IMG/VR virus record: IMGVR_UViG_3300010160_004173
Location: 1-25,331 of that record
From: a virus
Length of the DNA: 25,331 nucleotides
Strand: one strand, 5' to 3'
Shown here: positions 13,819 through 21,227 of the stretch, piece after piece
How positions within the stretch are numbered: the first letter of the stretch is position 1
Layout: each line of letters opens with the position of its first letter
Notes under the pieces: generated by a model
What the model was told of the DNA's origin: nothing
Database searches by the model: none
Seen by the model: only the letters and a program-made list of their open reading frames with translations
Position numbers and translations under genes: made by a program

Positions 13819-14717
13819 TGCCAAAAATTTACATAGGCCCTATGACTAAAAATGTTGTAGATGCCATAATAGAATATTCTAATCAAACAAAAACGGCTAT
13901 AGGATTAATACCTTCACGTCGTCAGGTTGAGCTTAATGGCGGTTATGTAAATAATTGGACCACAGAAGAATTTAGTAAGTATGTGAAAGCAAACTCTACT
14001 ACCATATTACTAAAGAGAGACCATTCAGGCCCGTCACAAGGACAGTTTGAGGATGATGGTCTGGAGTCGTTAACTGAAGATTGTAAGTATCTAGACTTAA
14101 TTCATATTGATCCTTGGAAAAAATATTCGGAATTTAAGTTAGGGGTACAAGAGACAATTAGAATGATTAACCACTGCTATAACTTAAATCCAGAAATAGA
14201 GTATGAAGTTGGTACAGAAGAAGCTATAAGAAGATTTGAAGTTAATGAATTAGATGAATTAGTTACTATATTAAGAGATGCTCTAGCTCCTGAAGTGTTT
14301 ACTAAGATAAAGTATTTAGTTATACAATCAGGTACTTCGCTAAAAGGAAACACCCAAACAGGAGCTTACGATAGTAAAAGGTTATTAGATATGATAGCAG
14401 TAGCTAAGAGCTCTAATCTACTAACAAAAGAACATAACGGAGATTATATACCAGTATCAATTGTTCATGAAAAATTTAATCTAGGACTAGATGCAATTAA
14501 TATAGCACCAGAATTTGGACTAATTGAAACACAGACTTATTTAGATTTCATAACAGACAAACAATTCATAAATGACTTTTGGAAGATCTGTTATGACTCT
14601 AAAAAATGGACTAAGTGGGTAGATAGTACTTTTGATCCTATAGAGAACAAAATAGAGTTAATAAAAATCTGTGGACATTATGTAATATCTTCTCCTGAAT
14701 TTGTTGGATTAGCGTAA
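13815..14717 (+). CDS. KbaZ/GatZ-like (tagatose-bisphosphate aldolase accessory subunit fold) protein
   Basis: The motif series of this 300-residue protein lines up with KbaZ/GatZ, the TIM-barrel subunit paired with class II tagatose-1,6-bisphosphate aldolases. KRDHSGP (67-73) corresponds to GDHLGP, LIHIDPWKKY to the KIHLDxS strand, and YEVGTEE to YVIGTE. LVIQSGTSLKG corresponds to LVVQPG, VHEK to the next histidine strand, and AINIAPEFGLIET to the last phosphate loop. In E. coli the protein is a helper without proven activity of its own. No KbaY/GatY partner is seen here, so this copy may act alone on a sugar phosphate. It lies between a methyltransferase and a HAD phosphatase in a block with a nucleotidyltransferase-kinase. 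Either ATG at 13815 or 13818 could start it. Confidence 0.72.
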   Translation: MMPKIYIGPMTKNVVDAIIEYSNQTKTAIGLIPSRRQVELNGGYVNNWTTEEFSKYVKANSTTILLKRDHSGPSQGQFEDDGLESLTEDCKYLDLIHIDPWKKYSEFKLGVQETIRMINHCYNLNPEIEYEVGTEEAIRRFEVNELDELVTILRDALAPEVFTKIKYLVIQSGTSLKGNTQTGAYDSKRLLDMIAVAKSSNLLTKEHNGDYIPVSIVHEKFNLGLDAINIAPEFGLIETQTYLDFITDKQFINDFWKICYDSKKWTKWVDSTFDPIENKIELIKICGHYVISSPEFVGLA

Positions 14718-14776
14718 AAGTTCGTATCTTGATAGAGAGATACAAGATAGAGTTATACAGAAACTAGTACAATTAG
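14718..14776 (+). promoter_or_regulatory. 59-nt spacer with two mutually exclusive small hairpins
   Basis: This is one of the few real gaps in the cluster. GTATCT (14724-14729) can pair with AGATAC (14738-14743). Alternatively TATCTTG (14725-14731) pairs with CAAGATA (14743-14749). The two stems share bases so only one can form. No T run follows, so it is not a standard terminator. It may hold a promoter, a processing site or a translation control element for the phosphatase gene at 14777. Evidence is structural only. Confidence 0.3.
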
Positions 14777-15136
14777 ATGGATAGTAGGCCAAAAACAATA
14801 ATATGCGATGTAGACGGAACCTTGGTAGAGCATGTCAATCCTGCAACAGCTGCTAATATATACCACGATATGAAATTACTGCCAGGCACTTTAGAAAAGT
14901 TAATGGAATGGGAAGCAAATGGATATAAAATAATATTACTTACCGGACGTAAAGAATCAATGAGAGCTGTTACTGAAACTCAACTATCTAGAGTAGGTAT
15001 TTTTTATGACGAGTTAATAATGGGAGTAGGCGGAGGAGCTAGGTACTTAGTTAATGATGTAAAACCAGACGGTGAAAAGGCTGCATTTGCTATTAATGTA
15101 AAACGTAATGAAGGTATAACTAGTATTAAGATATGA
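14777..15136 (+). CDS. Small HAD-family phosphatase
   Basis: This 119-residue minimal HAD hydrolase has motif I as IICDVDGTLV with nucleophile D11 and D13, and motif II as IILLTGR with T56. Motifs III/IV appear as YLVNDVKPDGEKA with D94 and nearby lysines. There is almost no cap domain, so it could act on fairly open substrates such as sugar phosphates. In heptose pathways a HAD enzyme (GmhB) removes the C7 phosphate between the kinase and nucleotidyltransferase steps. A comparable job here, next to a kinase-nucleotidyltransferase fusion and an aldolase-like protein, is a reasonable inference. It ends in ATGA shared with the next glycosyltransferase. A polynucleotide 3'-phosphatase role is possible but not favoured by context. 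Confidence 0.78.
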   Translation: MDSRPKTIICDVDGTLVEHVNPATAANIYHDMKLLPGTLEKLMEWEANGYKIILLTGRKESMRAVTETQLSRVGIFYDELIMGVGGGARYLVNDVKPDGEKAAFAINVKRNEGITSIKI

Positions 15137-15924
15137 AAAAAAATATAATATTTTGGATTGGTGTAAAGAGTAGTGATGAGAATATATCACAAAAGCATGG
15201 AAATTTTGAATACTTAGAGTACTCTAAACAGACATGGAAATATTGGTGTGATAAAAATGATGTTATATTCTACGAATACAATACACCTGCAGATAGTGAT
15301 ACTCGTAAACATTTAGTAACATGGCAACGTTGGTTTGATGTATTTGACCAAGTAGAGAAGTTAGGTATTGATTATAATAAAATTGCGTTAGTAGATGGAA
15401 GTAGTATGATACATTGGAATGCACCGAATATGTTTGACCTAGTATCAGATAACCTAACAGCATTTAGATCAGTAGAGAATTTACGTTGGATATATGAAGG
15501 AATGGAAGGCTATCGATCGCTATTTGATTCATATGAATTTGATATAAGAAAATATATTAGTTGTGGATTTCAGATATTTGATAAAAACCATAAATCATTT
15601 ATAACTGAGTTAAAAACTTTCTATTATGATAACTATGATACTATAATGGAATTACAACAAAACATAAAAAGAGGAACTGACCAGCCAGTATACAACTACC
15701 TACTACAGATGAAAGATATTAAAGTAGATACACTACCGGCACCTTTCATGATAACACACATGACTCGATTTGATTGGTTTTCTTATAATTGGCAATTGCA
15801 AGAAGATCATACACCTTTCTTTATCAAGTATGGATACATATGGTTCTTTAGTGGCTTTGACAGAACACAGCGAAATTCATTAATGAAACAGACGTGGGAT
15901 ATTATTAAACAAAATTATCAATAA
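15133..15924 (+). CDS. GT-A-like glycosyltransferase with degenerate DxD motif (paralogue 1)
   Basis: This 263-residue protein is a clear paralogue of the next gene. Shared blocks are TWQRWFDVFD, YNKIALVDGSSMIHWNAPN, the GGFQIF-type strand (here ISCGFQIFDKNHKSF), GTDQPVYNYLLQ and a late T-R-F stretch. In the paralogue the metal motif is D-A-D; here it is D88-G-S90, so the second aspartate is lost. The enzyme may be inactive, metal-independent, or use another residue. The GTDQ motif, where the donor or acceptor is usually gripped in such proteins, is kept. Its coding region overlaps the phosphatase by ATGA and the paralogue by TAATG. No secretion or membrane signal is seen, so it acts in the cytoplasm. 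Confidence 0.65.
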   Translation: MKKNIIFWIGVKSSDENISQKHGNFEYLEYSKQTWKYWCDKNDVIFYEYNTPADSDTRKHLVTWQRWFDVFDQVEKLGIDYNKIALVDGSSMIHWNAPNMFDLVSDNLTAFRSVENLRWIYEGMEGYRSLFDSYEFDIRKYISCGFQIFDKNHKSFITELKTFYYDNYDTIMELQQNIKRGTDQPVYNYLLQMKDIKVDTLPAPFMITHMTRFDWFSYNWQLQEDHTPFFIKYGYIWFFSGFDRTQRNSLMKQTWDIIKQNYQ

Positions 15925-16694
15925 TGAGTAAGAACATAATTTTTATACCATATATACGTCGCGACAATCGTAGTAAGACATACAATTACTCTATCAAGAG
16001 TTGGGAGCATTTCTGTGCAAAGCATGACTGTGAATTACTTCTACTAGAAGATCTATTACTTCCAATTGAAGAAATGAGAATCACATGGCAAAGGTATTAT
16101 ATATTTGATCTATTAGAAGCTAACAATATTGACTACGATCAAGTAGCAATGATTGATGCCGATACCATAGTACATCCAGACTGTCCAAATTTCTTTAATA
16201 TTGTAAATTACAAATATGGAGGAGTTGTTAATTTAGGAAGTCAGGATTGGATCCTACGAAGCATTGAGAATTATAAAAAGTATATTTTTAATAACACAGA
16301 CACTACTGTACCGTACTACCAGTACATAAATGGAGGATTTCAAATATTTAATAAGTCACATAAAGAATTTTTTAAGAAAGTATTAGACTTCTACTTTACT
16401 AATAAAGATAATCTAATAGAAATGCAAAGTACTTTCCATACAGGTACTGACCAGACACCTATAAACTACTTATTGCAGCAGGAAAAGATTGATGTAGAAT
16501 ATCTACCATATGAATTTAATATGTGCGATATGAATCGATTTGAAATATTAGGAGAGGATTTACTATTCACAAAGATAGGGTGGATATACCATTTCAACGC
16601 TATACCAGATAATAAAGATTCTATACGAACACATTACTTTATGGAAAAGACATATAAACATTTATACGAATCAAATACAAACTTAACAAAATAA
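15924..16694 (+). CDS. GT-A-like glycosyltransferase with intact DxD motif (paralogue 2)
   Basis: This 256-residue protein belongs to the same family as the preceding gene. ITWQRYYIFDLLEANNIDYD leads into VAMIDADTIVHPD with D78-A-D80, the metal- and nucleotide-binding motif of GT-A enzymes. YINGGFQIFNKSH and GTDQTPINYLLQQ follow, as in family members that bind a sugar acceptor beyond the DxD. The C-terminal half (WIYHFNAIPD) contains the last strand-histidine commonly found in these proteins. It should transfer a sugar from a nucleotide donor. The neighbouring paralogue probably arose by tandem duplication. A methyltransferase gene starts 4 bases after its TAA. Confidence 0.7.
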   Translation: MSKNIIFIPYIRRDNRSKTYNYSIKSWEHFCAKHDCELLLLEDLLLPIEEMRITWQRYYIFDLLEANNIDYDQVAMIDADTIVHPDCPNFFNIVNYKYGGVVNLGSQDWILRSIENYKKYIFNNTDTTVPYYQYINGGFQIFNKSHKEFFKKVLDFYFTNKDNLIEMQSTFHTGTDQTPINYLLQQEKIDVEYLPYEFNMCDMNRFEILGEDLLFTKIGWIYHFNAIPDNKDSIRTHYFMEKTYKHLYESNTNLTK

Positions 16695-16698
16695 TACT

Positions 16699-17271
16699 AT
16701 GATATCATTCACTGACATTCCAGATAAGACTGAGTTTAAAGATACTACTAGTTTAAAGTTTAAACAAGATGTAGCTGAATTCTTTAAAGATAAAAACTTG
16801 AATACTTGTTTAGAGATAGGTACTAACAAAGGATGGACTACTAGAATATTAAGTGACTTATTCAAAGAGGTACATACTGTAGACTACACTCTACCTAATA
16901 CCGAAGCTGCTAAATTTAATAATAGTAAGAAGAGTAATATACACTACTATACAGCAGACGCTTATAAGAGAGAAACATTCGCAGGTATGCCTAAAATGGA
17001 TGTTGTCTTTATAGATTGTGTTCATACATATGATGCTGTGCTTTTTGATATTAATACAGCGTTATCATTAATCGATACAGAGCAAGGAATGTACTTCTTA
17101 TTTGATGATTACGGACATCCAGAATCAACAGGAGTTAAAAAAGCTATACTACAAGCTATAGACGAAGGATTAAAGATAGAGACATACGTAGGACAGCCAG
17201 CAGGGTATCAATACAACTCGGCTACTACTACAATTGATCATGAAGGAATTATTTTAAGTTATGGTAAGTAA
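16699..17271 (+). CDS. SAM-dependent methyltransferase (Methyltransf_24-like)
   Basis: The 190 residues have a class I methyltransferase core. CLEIGTNKGWTTRIL (E39-I-G-T-N-K-G45) binds SAM and VHTVDY carries the acidic residue at the end of strand 2. MDVVFIDCVHTYDAVLFDI is the D-x-x-H-x-Y signature of the Methyltransf_24 group. YFLFDDYGHPESTGVKKAI holds the acidic metal-type residues. It differs from the methyltransferase at 13279 in these motifs, so the two probably act on different positions or substrates. A sugar or amino-sugar hydroxyl is the likely target given the neighbours. Its end overlaps the next glycosyltransferase by 11 bases. Confidence 0.82.
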   Translation: MISFTDIPDKTEFKDTTSLKFKQDVAEFFKDKNLNTCLEIGTNKGWTTRILSDLFKEVHTVDYTLPNTEAAKFNNSKKSNIHYYTADAYKRETFAGMPKMDVVFIDCVHTYDAVLFDINTALSLIDTEQGMYFLFDDYGHPESTGVKKAILQAIDEGLKIETYVGQPAGYQYNSATTTIDHEGIILSYGK

Positions 17272-18232
17272 AACTAGCTTTGCTATTGGATGTCTTGTAC
17301 AGTGGTATGAGGTTGATATAATTAAAGAGTATGTTGATAGTTTAAAATCAGCCTTACAAAATTATACCGGCCAGGTTCATGTTGATATGAGACTAATAAT
17401 GAATCAGCAACTAGAAAAAACTACAATGTCTGAGGATGAATTTCAAAGCATAGAGAGAAAAGTTCACAATATGTTTACGGACCTTCAACAGTATTGTAAT
17501 GGAGGATTGGTAACTATAGGTACACATCGTAACATCTATACGATTGCTGACTACAGGAGAGAGTTTAATGATTACTTTTGTGACTATGCAGATGTATTGA
17601 TCTGGGGTGAGTCTGATATGTTACTCCCTAAGCCAATGTTTGTAGTACTTGATAGCTTACATCAATCACAATCAACACAAACTCCAAAATATCTAGCAAC
17701 ATTCTCAGGATGTAAGATGTGGGATGATTCTTGGAAGCCTTTAGAGCATGTAGATTTTACAGATAAGCCTTTTATTGAAAATGATTATGACAATTGGTGG
17801 TCAGTTAAGTATACTATGTCTCAAGAAGAGATGAATGCTATAAATGAAAAAGTAGAAGAGTTAGAGGTATGTGTAATAGCTCCTCATAAGTTCAACGGAT
17901 GTGGATTAGTTATATCCTCAGAGATTATTAAAGCTGGTGTTAATATTCCTAGATCAGTATTCTTTGTTCATGAAGATACTTCCTTTATGTTAATGACTCA
18001 GAAAATATTAGGAAATATTCCTCAGTACCATTTCAGAAATATACTATTAGTTCATAATAGAAATCATCCTAACAAGAGAATGTATGTTAAAGAGGAGGTA
18101 GGAGATACTTTGAATCAAAAGAGAAGAAGTAATGAATGGTATGTAAAAGCAAATAAGTACTGCGAAGAGAATTGTTACAATATATTTAATCCTGCATACA
18201 AAGCAAAGACATGGAAAGACGTCCTACAGTAG
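17261..18232 (+). CDS. GT-A-like glycosyltransferase (E-S-D motif)
   Basis: The 323-residue protein opens with FAIGCLVQWYEVDIIKEYV. In the place of the GT-A metal motif it has VLIWGESDMLLP (E117-S-D119), followed by a long insertion and then GCGLVISSEIIKAG. RSVFFVHEDTSFMLMTQKILG resembles the E-D acceptor/catalytic motif of family 2 enzymes (H-E-D-x-x-F). HNRNHPNKRMY supplies a late histidine-rich loop. The protein is larger than the other GT-A members here, mainly from residues 50-90 and 160-200. It is soluble by sequence. It overlaps the methyltransferase by 11 bases and the next glycosyltransferase by 22 bases. The donor sugar is unknown. Confidence 0.6.
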   Translation: MVSKTSFAIGCLVQWYEVDIIKEYVDSLKSALQNYTGQVHVDMRLIMNQQLEKTTMSEDEFQSIERKVHNMFTDLQQYCNGGLVTIGTHRNIYTIADYRREFNDYFCDYADVLIWGESDMLLPKPMFVVLDSLHQSQSTQTPKYLATFSGCKMWDDSWKPLEHVDFTDKPFIENDYDNWWSVKYTMSQEEMNAINEKVEELEVCVIAPHKFNGCGLVISSEIIKAGVNIPRSVFFVHEDTSFMLMTQKILGNIPQYHFRNILLVHNRNHPNKRMYVKEEVGDTLNQKRRSNEWYVKANKYCEENCYNIFNPAYKAKTWKDVLQ

Positions 18233-19137
18233 CATTTTTTACAGAGATGGGCTTTCAAGGAAGAATTCCTAGAGACCATAATAATATGAGAACTGAGTTT
18301 GCTTGGATGGTTGCTCTAGAGGCAGATCATTACAACATTCATGCAGTACCTACTACTCAATATGACCTAGGGATAGTTATTATTCCTAAAAAGAATCCAG
18401 ACTTTGATATTAATAAGGTAAAGCAGTATTGTAAGAAGGTTGCAGTAATGCAAGAAGGCCCTAATTGGTATTGGCAAGACTACGAACTAGCCAAACAGGT
18501 ATGGTATTTTAATACGCTAACCTCAGCAGATATTATATTTACTCACAATCAAGCAGATAAGAAATACTATCAAGGACTTACCTCACATCCTGATGTTAGA
18601 GTAATGCAATCGTTGATGATAGAAGAAGCTATAGGAGAGGTTAAAGCTGTAGAGAGAGACGGTGTAATCATTGGAGGAAACTTTGTATCATGGTATGGAG
18701 GCTTTGATTCATTTATGATTGCACAAGAGTTAGGAAATGAAGTATGGGCACCTTCCATGGGAAGAAAGCAAGAAGGAGAAGATCAATTGATAAAGCATTT
18801 ACCTTATCTGAACTGGCAGGATTGGATTCATACATTAAACAATTACAAGTACGGAGTACATCTTATGAGAACTCATGCAGCAGGTACCTTTGCTTTAAAT
18901 TGTGCTTACTTAGGAATACCTTGCATAGGCTATAAAGGATTGGACACACAAGAGATTCTACACCCGGACTTAACAGTAGAGGTAGGAGACCTACAATCAG
19001 CAAAAGAATTAGCATTACGTATTAGGAAAGATGAAAAATTTTACTTATATTGTAGTAATGTAGCAATTGAAAGCTATAGAGAGAATTACACAGAAGATAA
19101 TTTTAAAAAGAAGTTTTATGAACATTCCATTATTTAA
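18211..19137 (+). CDS. GT-B-like glycosyltransferase
   Basis: This 308-residue protein starts with TVAFFTEMGFQGRIPRDHNNMRTEFAW split over a first strand and acceptor loop. LGIVIIPKKNP and VAVMQEGPNWYW belong to the first domain, and IIFTHNQADKKYY is the domain-linking strand. The second domain has VIIGGNFVSWYGGFDS and VHLMRTHAAGTFALNCAYLG, the donor-binding helix region, then IGYKGLDTQE where GT4 enzymes have the C-terminal glutamate of the donor site. The overall shape is a compact GT-B enzyme. The classical E-x7-E is replaced by H-A-A-G-T-x-x-L-N-C, so donor use may differ. The gene overlaps its neighbours on both sides. Confidence 0.62.
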   Translation: MERRPTVAFFTEMGFQGRIPRDHNNMRTEFAWMVALEADHYNIHAVPTTQYDLGIVIIPKKNPDFDINKVKQYCKKVAVMQEGPNWYWQDYELAKQVWYFNTLTSADIIFTHNQADKKYYQGLTSHPDVRVMQSLMIEEAIGEVKAVERDGVIIGGNFVSWYGGFDSFMIAQELGNEVWAPSMGRKQEGEDQLIKHLPYLNWQDWIHTLNNYKYGVHLMRTHAAGTFALNCAYLGIPCIGYKGLDTQEILHPDLTVEVGDLQSAKELALRIRKDEKFYLYCSNVAIESYRENYTEDNFKKKFYEHSII

Positions 19138-20302
19138 AGTATTTATGTCACCAACAGCTGCTGAGGAAGTAGGTAAGGTGCTTAATAGCGGTTTTATTGG
19201 TCAAGGACCTAAAGTTAACGAGCTTGAAAAGAAATTAGAAAGCTTTCTTAAAGTAGAGAACTCAGAAGCAGTTACCTATAATTCTGCTACATCAGCAGAG
19301 CATTTAGCATACCATTTATTAAAGAAGCCTTCTAAAATATCAGTAGGATTTGATGGAGCGGCTATAGTATCAGAGAACTGGCCAGGACTTGAAGAAGGTG
19401 ATGAAGTGTTAACAACAGCATTGACTTGTACAGCGACCAATTGGCCTATACTAGCAAATGGACTAAAGATTAAGTGGGTAGATATTGATCCTACTACAAT
19501 GAATATTTGCTTAAAAGATTTAGAAAGTAAATTAACAGAAAAGACTAAAATTGTTACGGTAGTACACTGGGGAGGATATCCAGTAGACTTAATAGAACTT
19601 CAAGCTATTCAAAAAAGATATAGAGAGAAATATGGCTTTCCTTTTATGATTATGGATGATGCTGCTCATGCTATGGGAAGTAAGTTAGATGGAAAAAACA
19701 TCGGTACATTTGAAACTATTACTACATTCTCATTACAGGCAATTAAACATATAACATCTGTAGATGGAGGATTCTGGACATCTCCTTTCATAGAATTAAA
19801 CAGAAGAGCAAGACTAACCAGATGGTACGGTATTGATAGAGAAGGTCCTAGAGCAGACTTCAGATGTGAATCAGATATTCCTGAGTGGGGTTTTAAATTC
19901 CATATGAATGATATCTGTGCAACCGTTGGGCTTTCAAATCTAAATCATGCAGAAGAGATTATATCAAAGCATAAAGCAAATGGAGTTTTTTATAATAAAG
20001 AATTGCAAGGAGTAAAAGGAGTTACTCTATTGGATAATGATCCTAGAAAAGAATCAGCTTATTGGCTGTACACTATGAGAGTAGAGAACAGAGATGCTTT
20101 TATGAAGTATATGTCTGAGAATGGAGTAGCAACTTCTAGAGTTCATGAAAGAAATGATAAGCATACTTGCACTAGAGAATTTTTAGCTCCTCTTCCTAAT
20201 GTAGATTTAGTATCAAAAGATATGATCTGTATTCCTGTAGGGTGGTGGGTAACAGAAGAAGAGAGACAATACATAGTAGACTTAATTAAGAAAGGATGGT
20301 AG
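19118..20302 (+). CDS. DegT/DnrJ/EryC1-type PLP-dependent sugar aminotransferase
   Basis: From the ATG at 19118 the protein has 394 residues, the usual size for the family. The N-terminus MNIPLFKVFMSPTAAEEV is standard, whereas the 17 residues possible from 19067 would only overlap the upstream gene. SGFIGQGPKVNELE, NSATSAEHLAYHLL (phosphate loop), ALTCTATNWPIL, MIMDDAAHAMGS with D181 for the pyridine nitrogen, and FSLQAIKH with the PLP lysine at K210 are all present. GGFW follows as usual. The enzyme moves an amino group from glutamate to a keto-sugar nucleotide. The keto substrate's source, such as a 4,6-dehydratase, is not seen in the window. The acetyltransferase at 9216 is a natural next step. 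It overlaps the following small gene by 7 bases. Confidence 0.9.
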   Translation: MNIPLFKVFMSPTAAEEVGKVLNSGFIGQGPKVNELEKKLESFLKVENSEAVTYNSATSAEHLAYHLLKKPSKISVGFDGAAIVSENWPGLEEGDEVLTTALTCTATNWPILANGLKIKWVDIDPTTMNICLKDLESKLTEKTKIVTVVHWGGYPVDLIELQAIQKRYREKYGFPFMIMDDAAHAMGSKLDGKNIGTFETITTFSLQAIKHITSVDGGFWTSPFIELNRRARLTRWYGIDREGPRADFRCESDIPEWGFKFHMNDICATVGLSNLNHAEEIISKHKANGVFYNKELQGVKGVTLLDNDPRKESAYWLYTMRVENRDAFMKYMSENGVATSRVHERNDKHTCTREFLAPLPNVDLVSKDMICIPVGWWVTEEERQYIVDLIKKGW

Positions 20303-20520
20303 ATACAAACGTTAACCTAAAATCATCAGTCACAGAAGTAGCAGGAGAAATTACAACTCAGATTATACATTTTGTAGGAGGTGAGAAGAGAACATTCAAC
20401 GATATAGAATCAACAACAATAAGACAGGGACAGTTTACTAAGTTCAGACAAAAAGATGGTACTTGGATTATGATCAATGATAAGAATGTTCTGTGTATAG
20501 AAGTATTTAAACAAGAGTAA
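20296..20520 (+). CDS. Small conserved-looking phage protein, unknown function
   Basis: This 74-residue soluble protein overlaps the aminotransferase by 7 bases and ends 1 base before the next start, so it is clearly part of the operon. It looks like a small beta-rich domain: TQIIHFVGGEKRTF, then TIRQGQFTKFRQKDG, WIMINDKNVLCIEVF. The alternation of short strands and polar turns suggests a small barrel or sheet. I know of no function. It could be a regulator or accessory protein, but nothing in the sequence says so. Tight packing and conserved-looking sequence argue against a spurious ORF. Confidence 0.55.
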   Translation: MVDTNVNLKSSVTEVAGEITTQIIHFVGGEKRTFNDIESTTIRQGQFTKFRQKDGTWIMINDKNVLCIEVFKQE

Positions 20521-20521
20521 A

Positions 20522-21226
20522 ATGAAAATACAGTTTATAATAGTAGGATGGCACTTTGATAACTTCCCAGAATTTATAGAAGGCTTGATAGGCTTACAGG
20601 AAAGTAACTCAGATGTAATAAACATTTTTTGGACTTGCCATAAAGAGCCAAGCCAGAAAGTAAAAGATAATTTTAAGTATAAAGTATTTCCTAATCTAGG
20701 ATTAGAAGATGGAGCTTATCAACAAGCATTAGACTATTTGAAGCTAGAAGATGATACTGTTCTATTCTTAATGCATGATGATATTGTAGTAAAGGATTGG
20801 AACTTTATTAATATATGTCTTGAGCAATTGCAACAAGGAGCTGCTTTTGTAGGAAATGGAATGAACTATCCTGCTTTCTTTGATCCAAATGAAGTTGTGA
20901 GAGGTAAGAGAGCTATAGAATGGGTTAAAGAAGATACTAAAGAAATATTTAACTCAGCAGAACAAGTACTAACCCTTAGAGAAAGTTTCATCTGTAGTAC
21001 AGTAAAGCATTTTAATGACATAAAAGGTTTTGAAGTAATTTGGGAAGAAACACAACCAGATGCTGAAGGAAAGTACCATATAGGAGGGATAGGGAACCTA
21101 CAGCAAACCATGCTAGGGTATAAAATACATAAGATATTTGGACCAGAAACAGTACGTTATCTTTCAAATACCTATCAAGATAGTGAGTTTTTATATGAAT
21201 GTGCAAGAGGAAGTAAACAAGAATAA
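20522..21226 (+). CDS. GT-A-like glycosyltransferase (D-D motif)
   Basis: The 234-residue protein starts with IQFIIVGWHFDNFPEFIEGL. EDGAYQQALDYLKLEDD follows, then VLFLMHDDIVVKDWNF, where H85-D86-D87 sits on the metal-binding strand of GT-A enzymes. GNGMNYPAFFDPNEVVRG and a later GGIGNLQQTMLGY follow. The order (nucleotide strand, helix, D-D motif, acceptor loops) suits a compact soluble family 2-like transferase. It starts 1 base after the preceding stop, and its own stop sits 1 base before the epimerase ATG at 21228. Donor and acceptor are unknown. Confidence 0.62.
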   Translation: MKIQFIIVGWHFDNFPEFIEGLIGLQESNSDVINIFWTCHKEPSQKVKDNFKYKVFPNLGLEDGAYQQALDYLKLEDDTVLFLMHDDIVVKDWNFINICLEQLQQGAAFVGNGMNYPAFFDPNEVVRGKRAIEWVKEDTKEIFNSAEQVLTLRESFICSTVKHFNDIKGFEVIWEETQPDAEGKYHIGGIGNLQQTMLGYKIHKIFGPETVRYLSNTYQDSEFLYECARGSKQE

Positions 21227-21227
21227 A

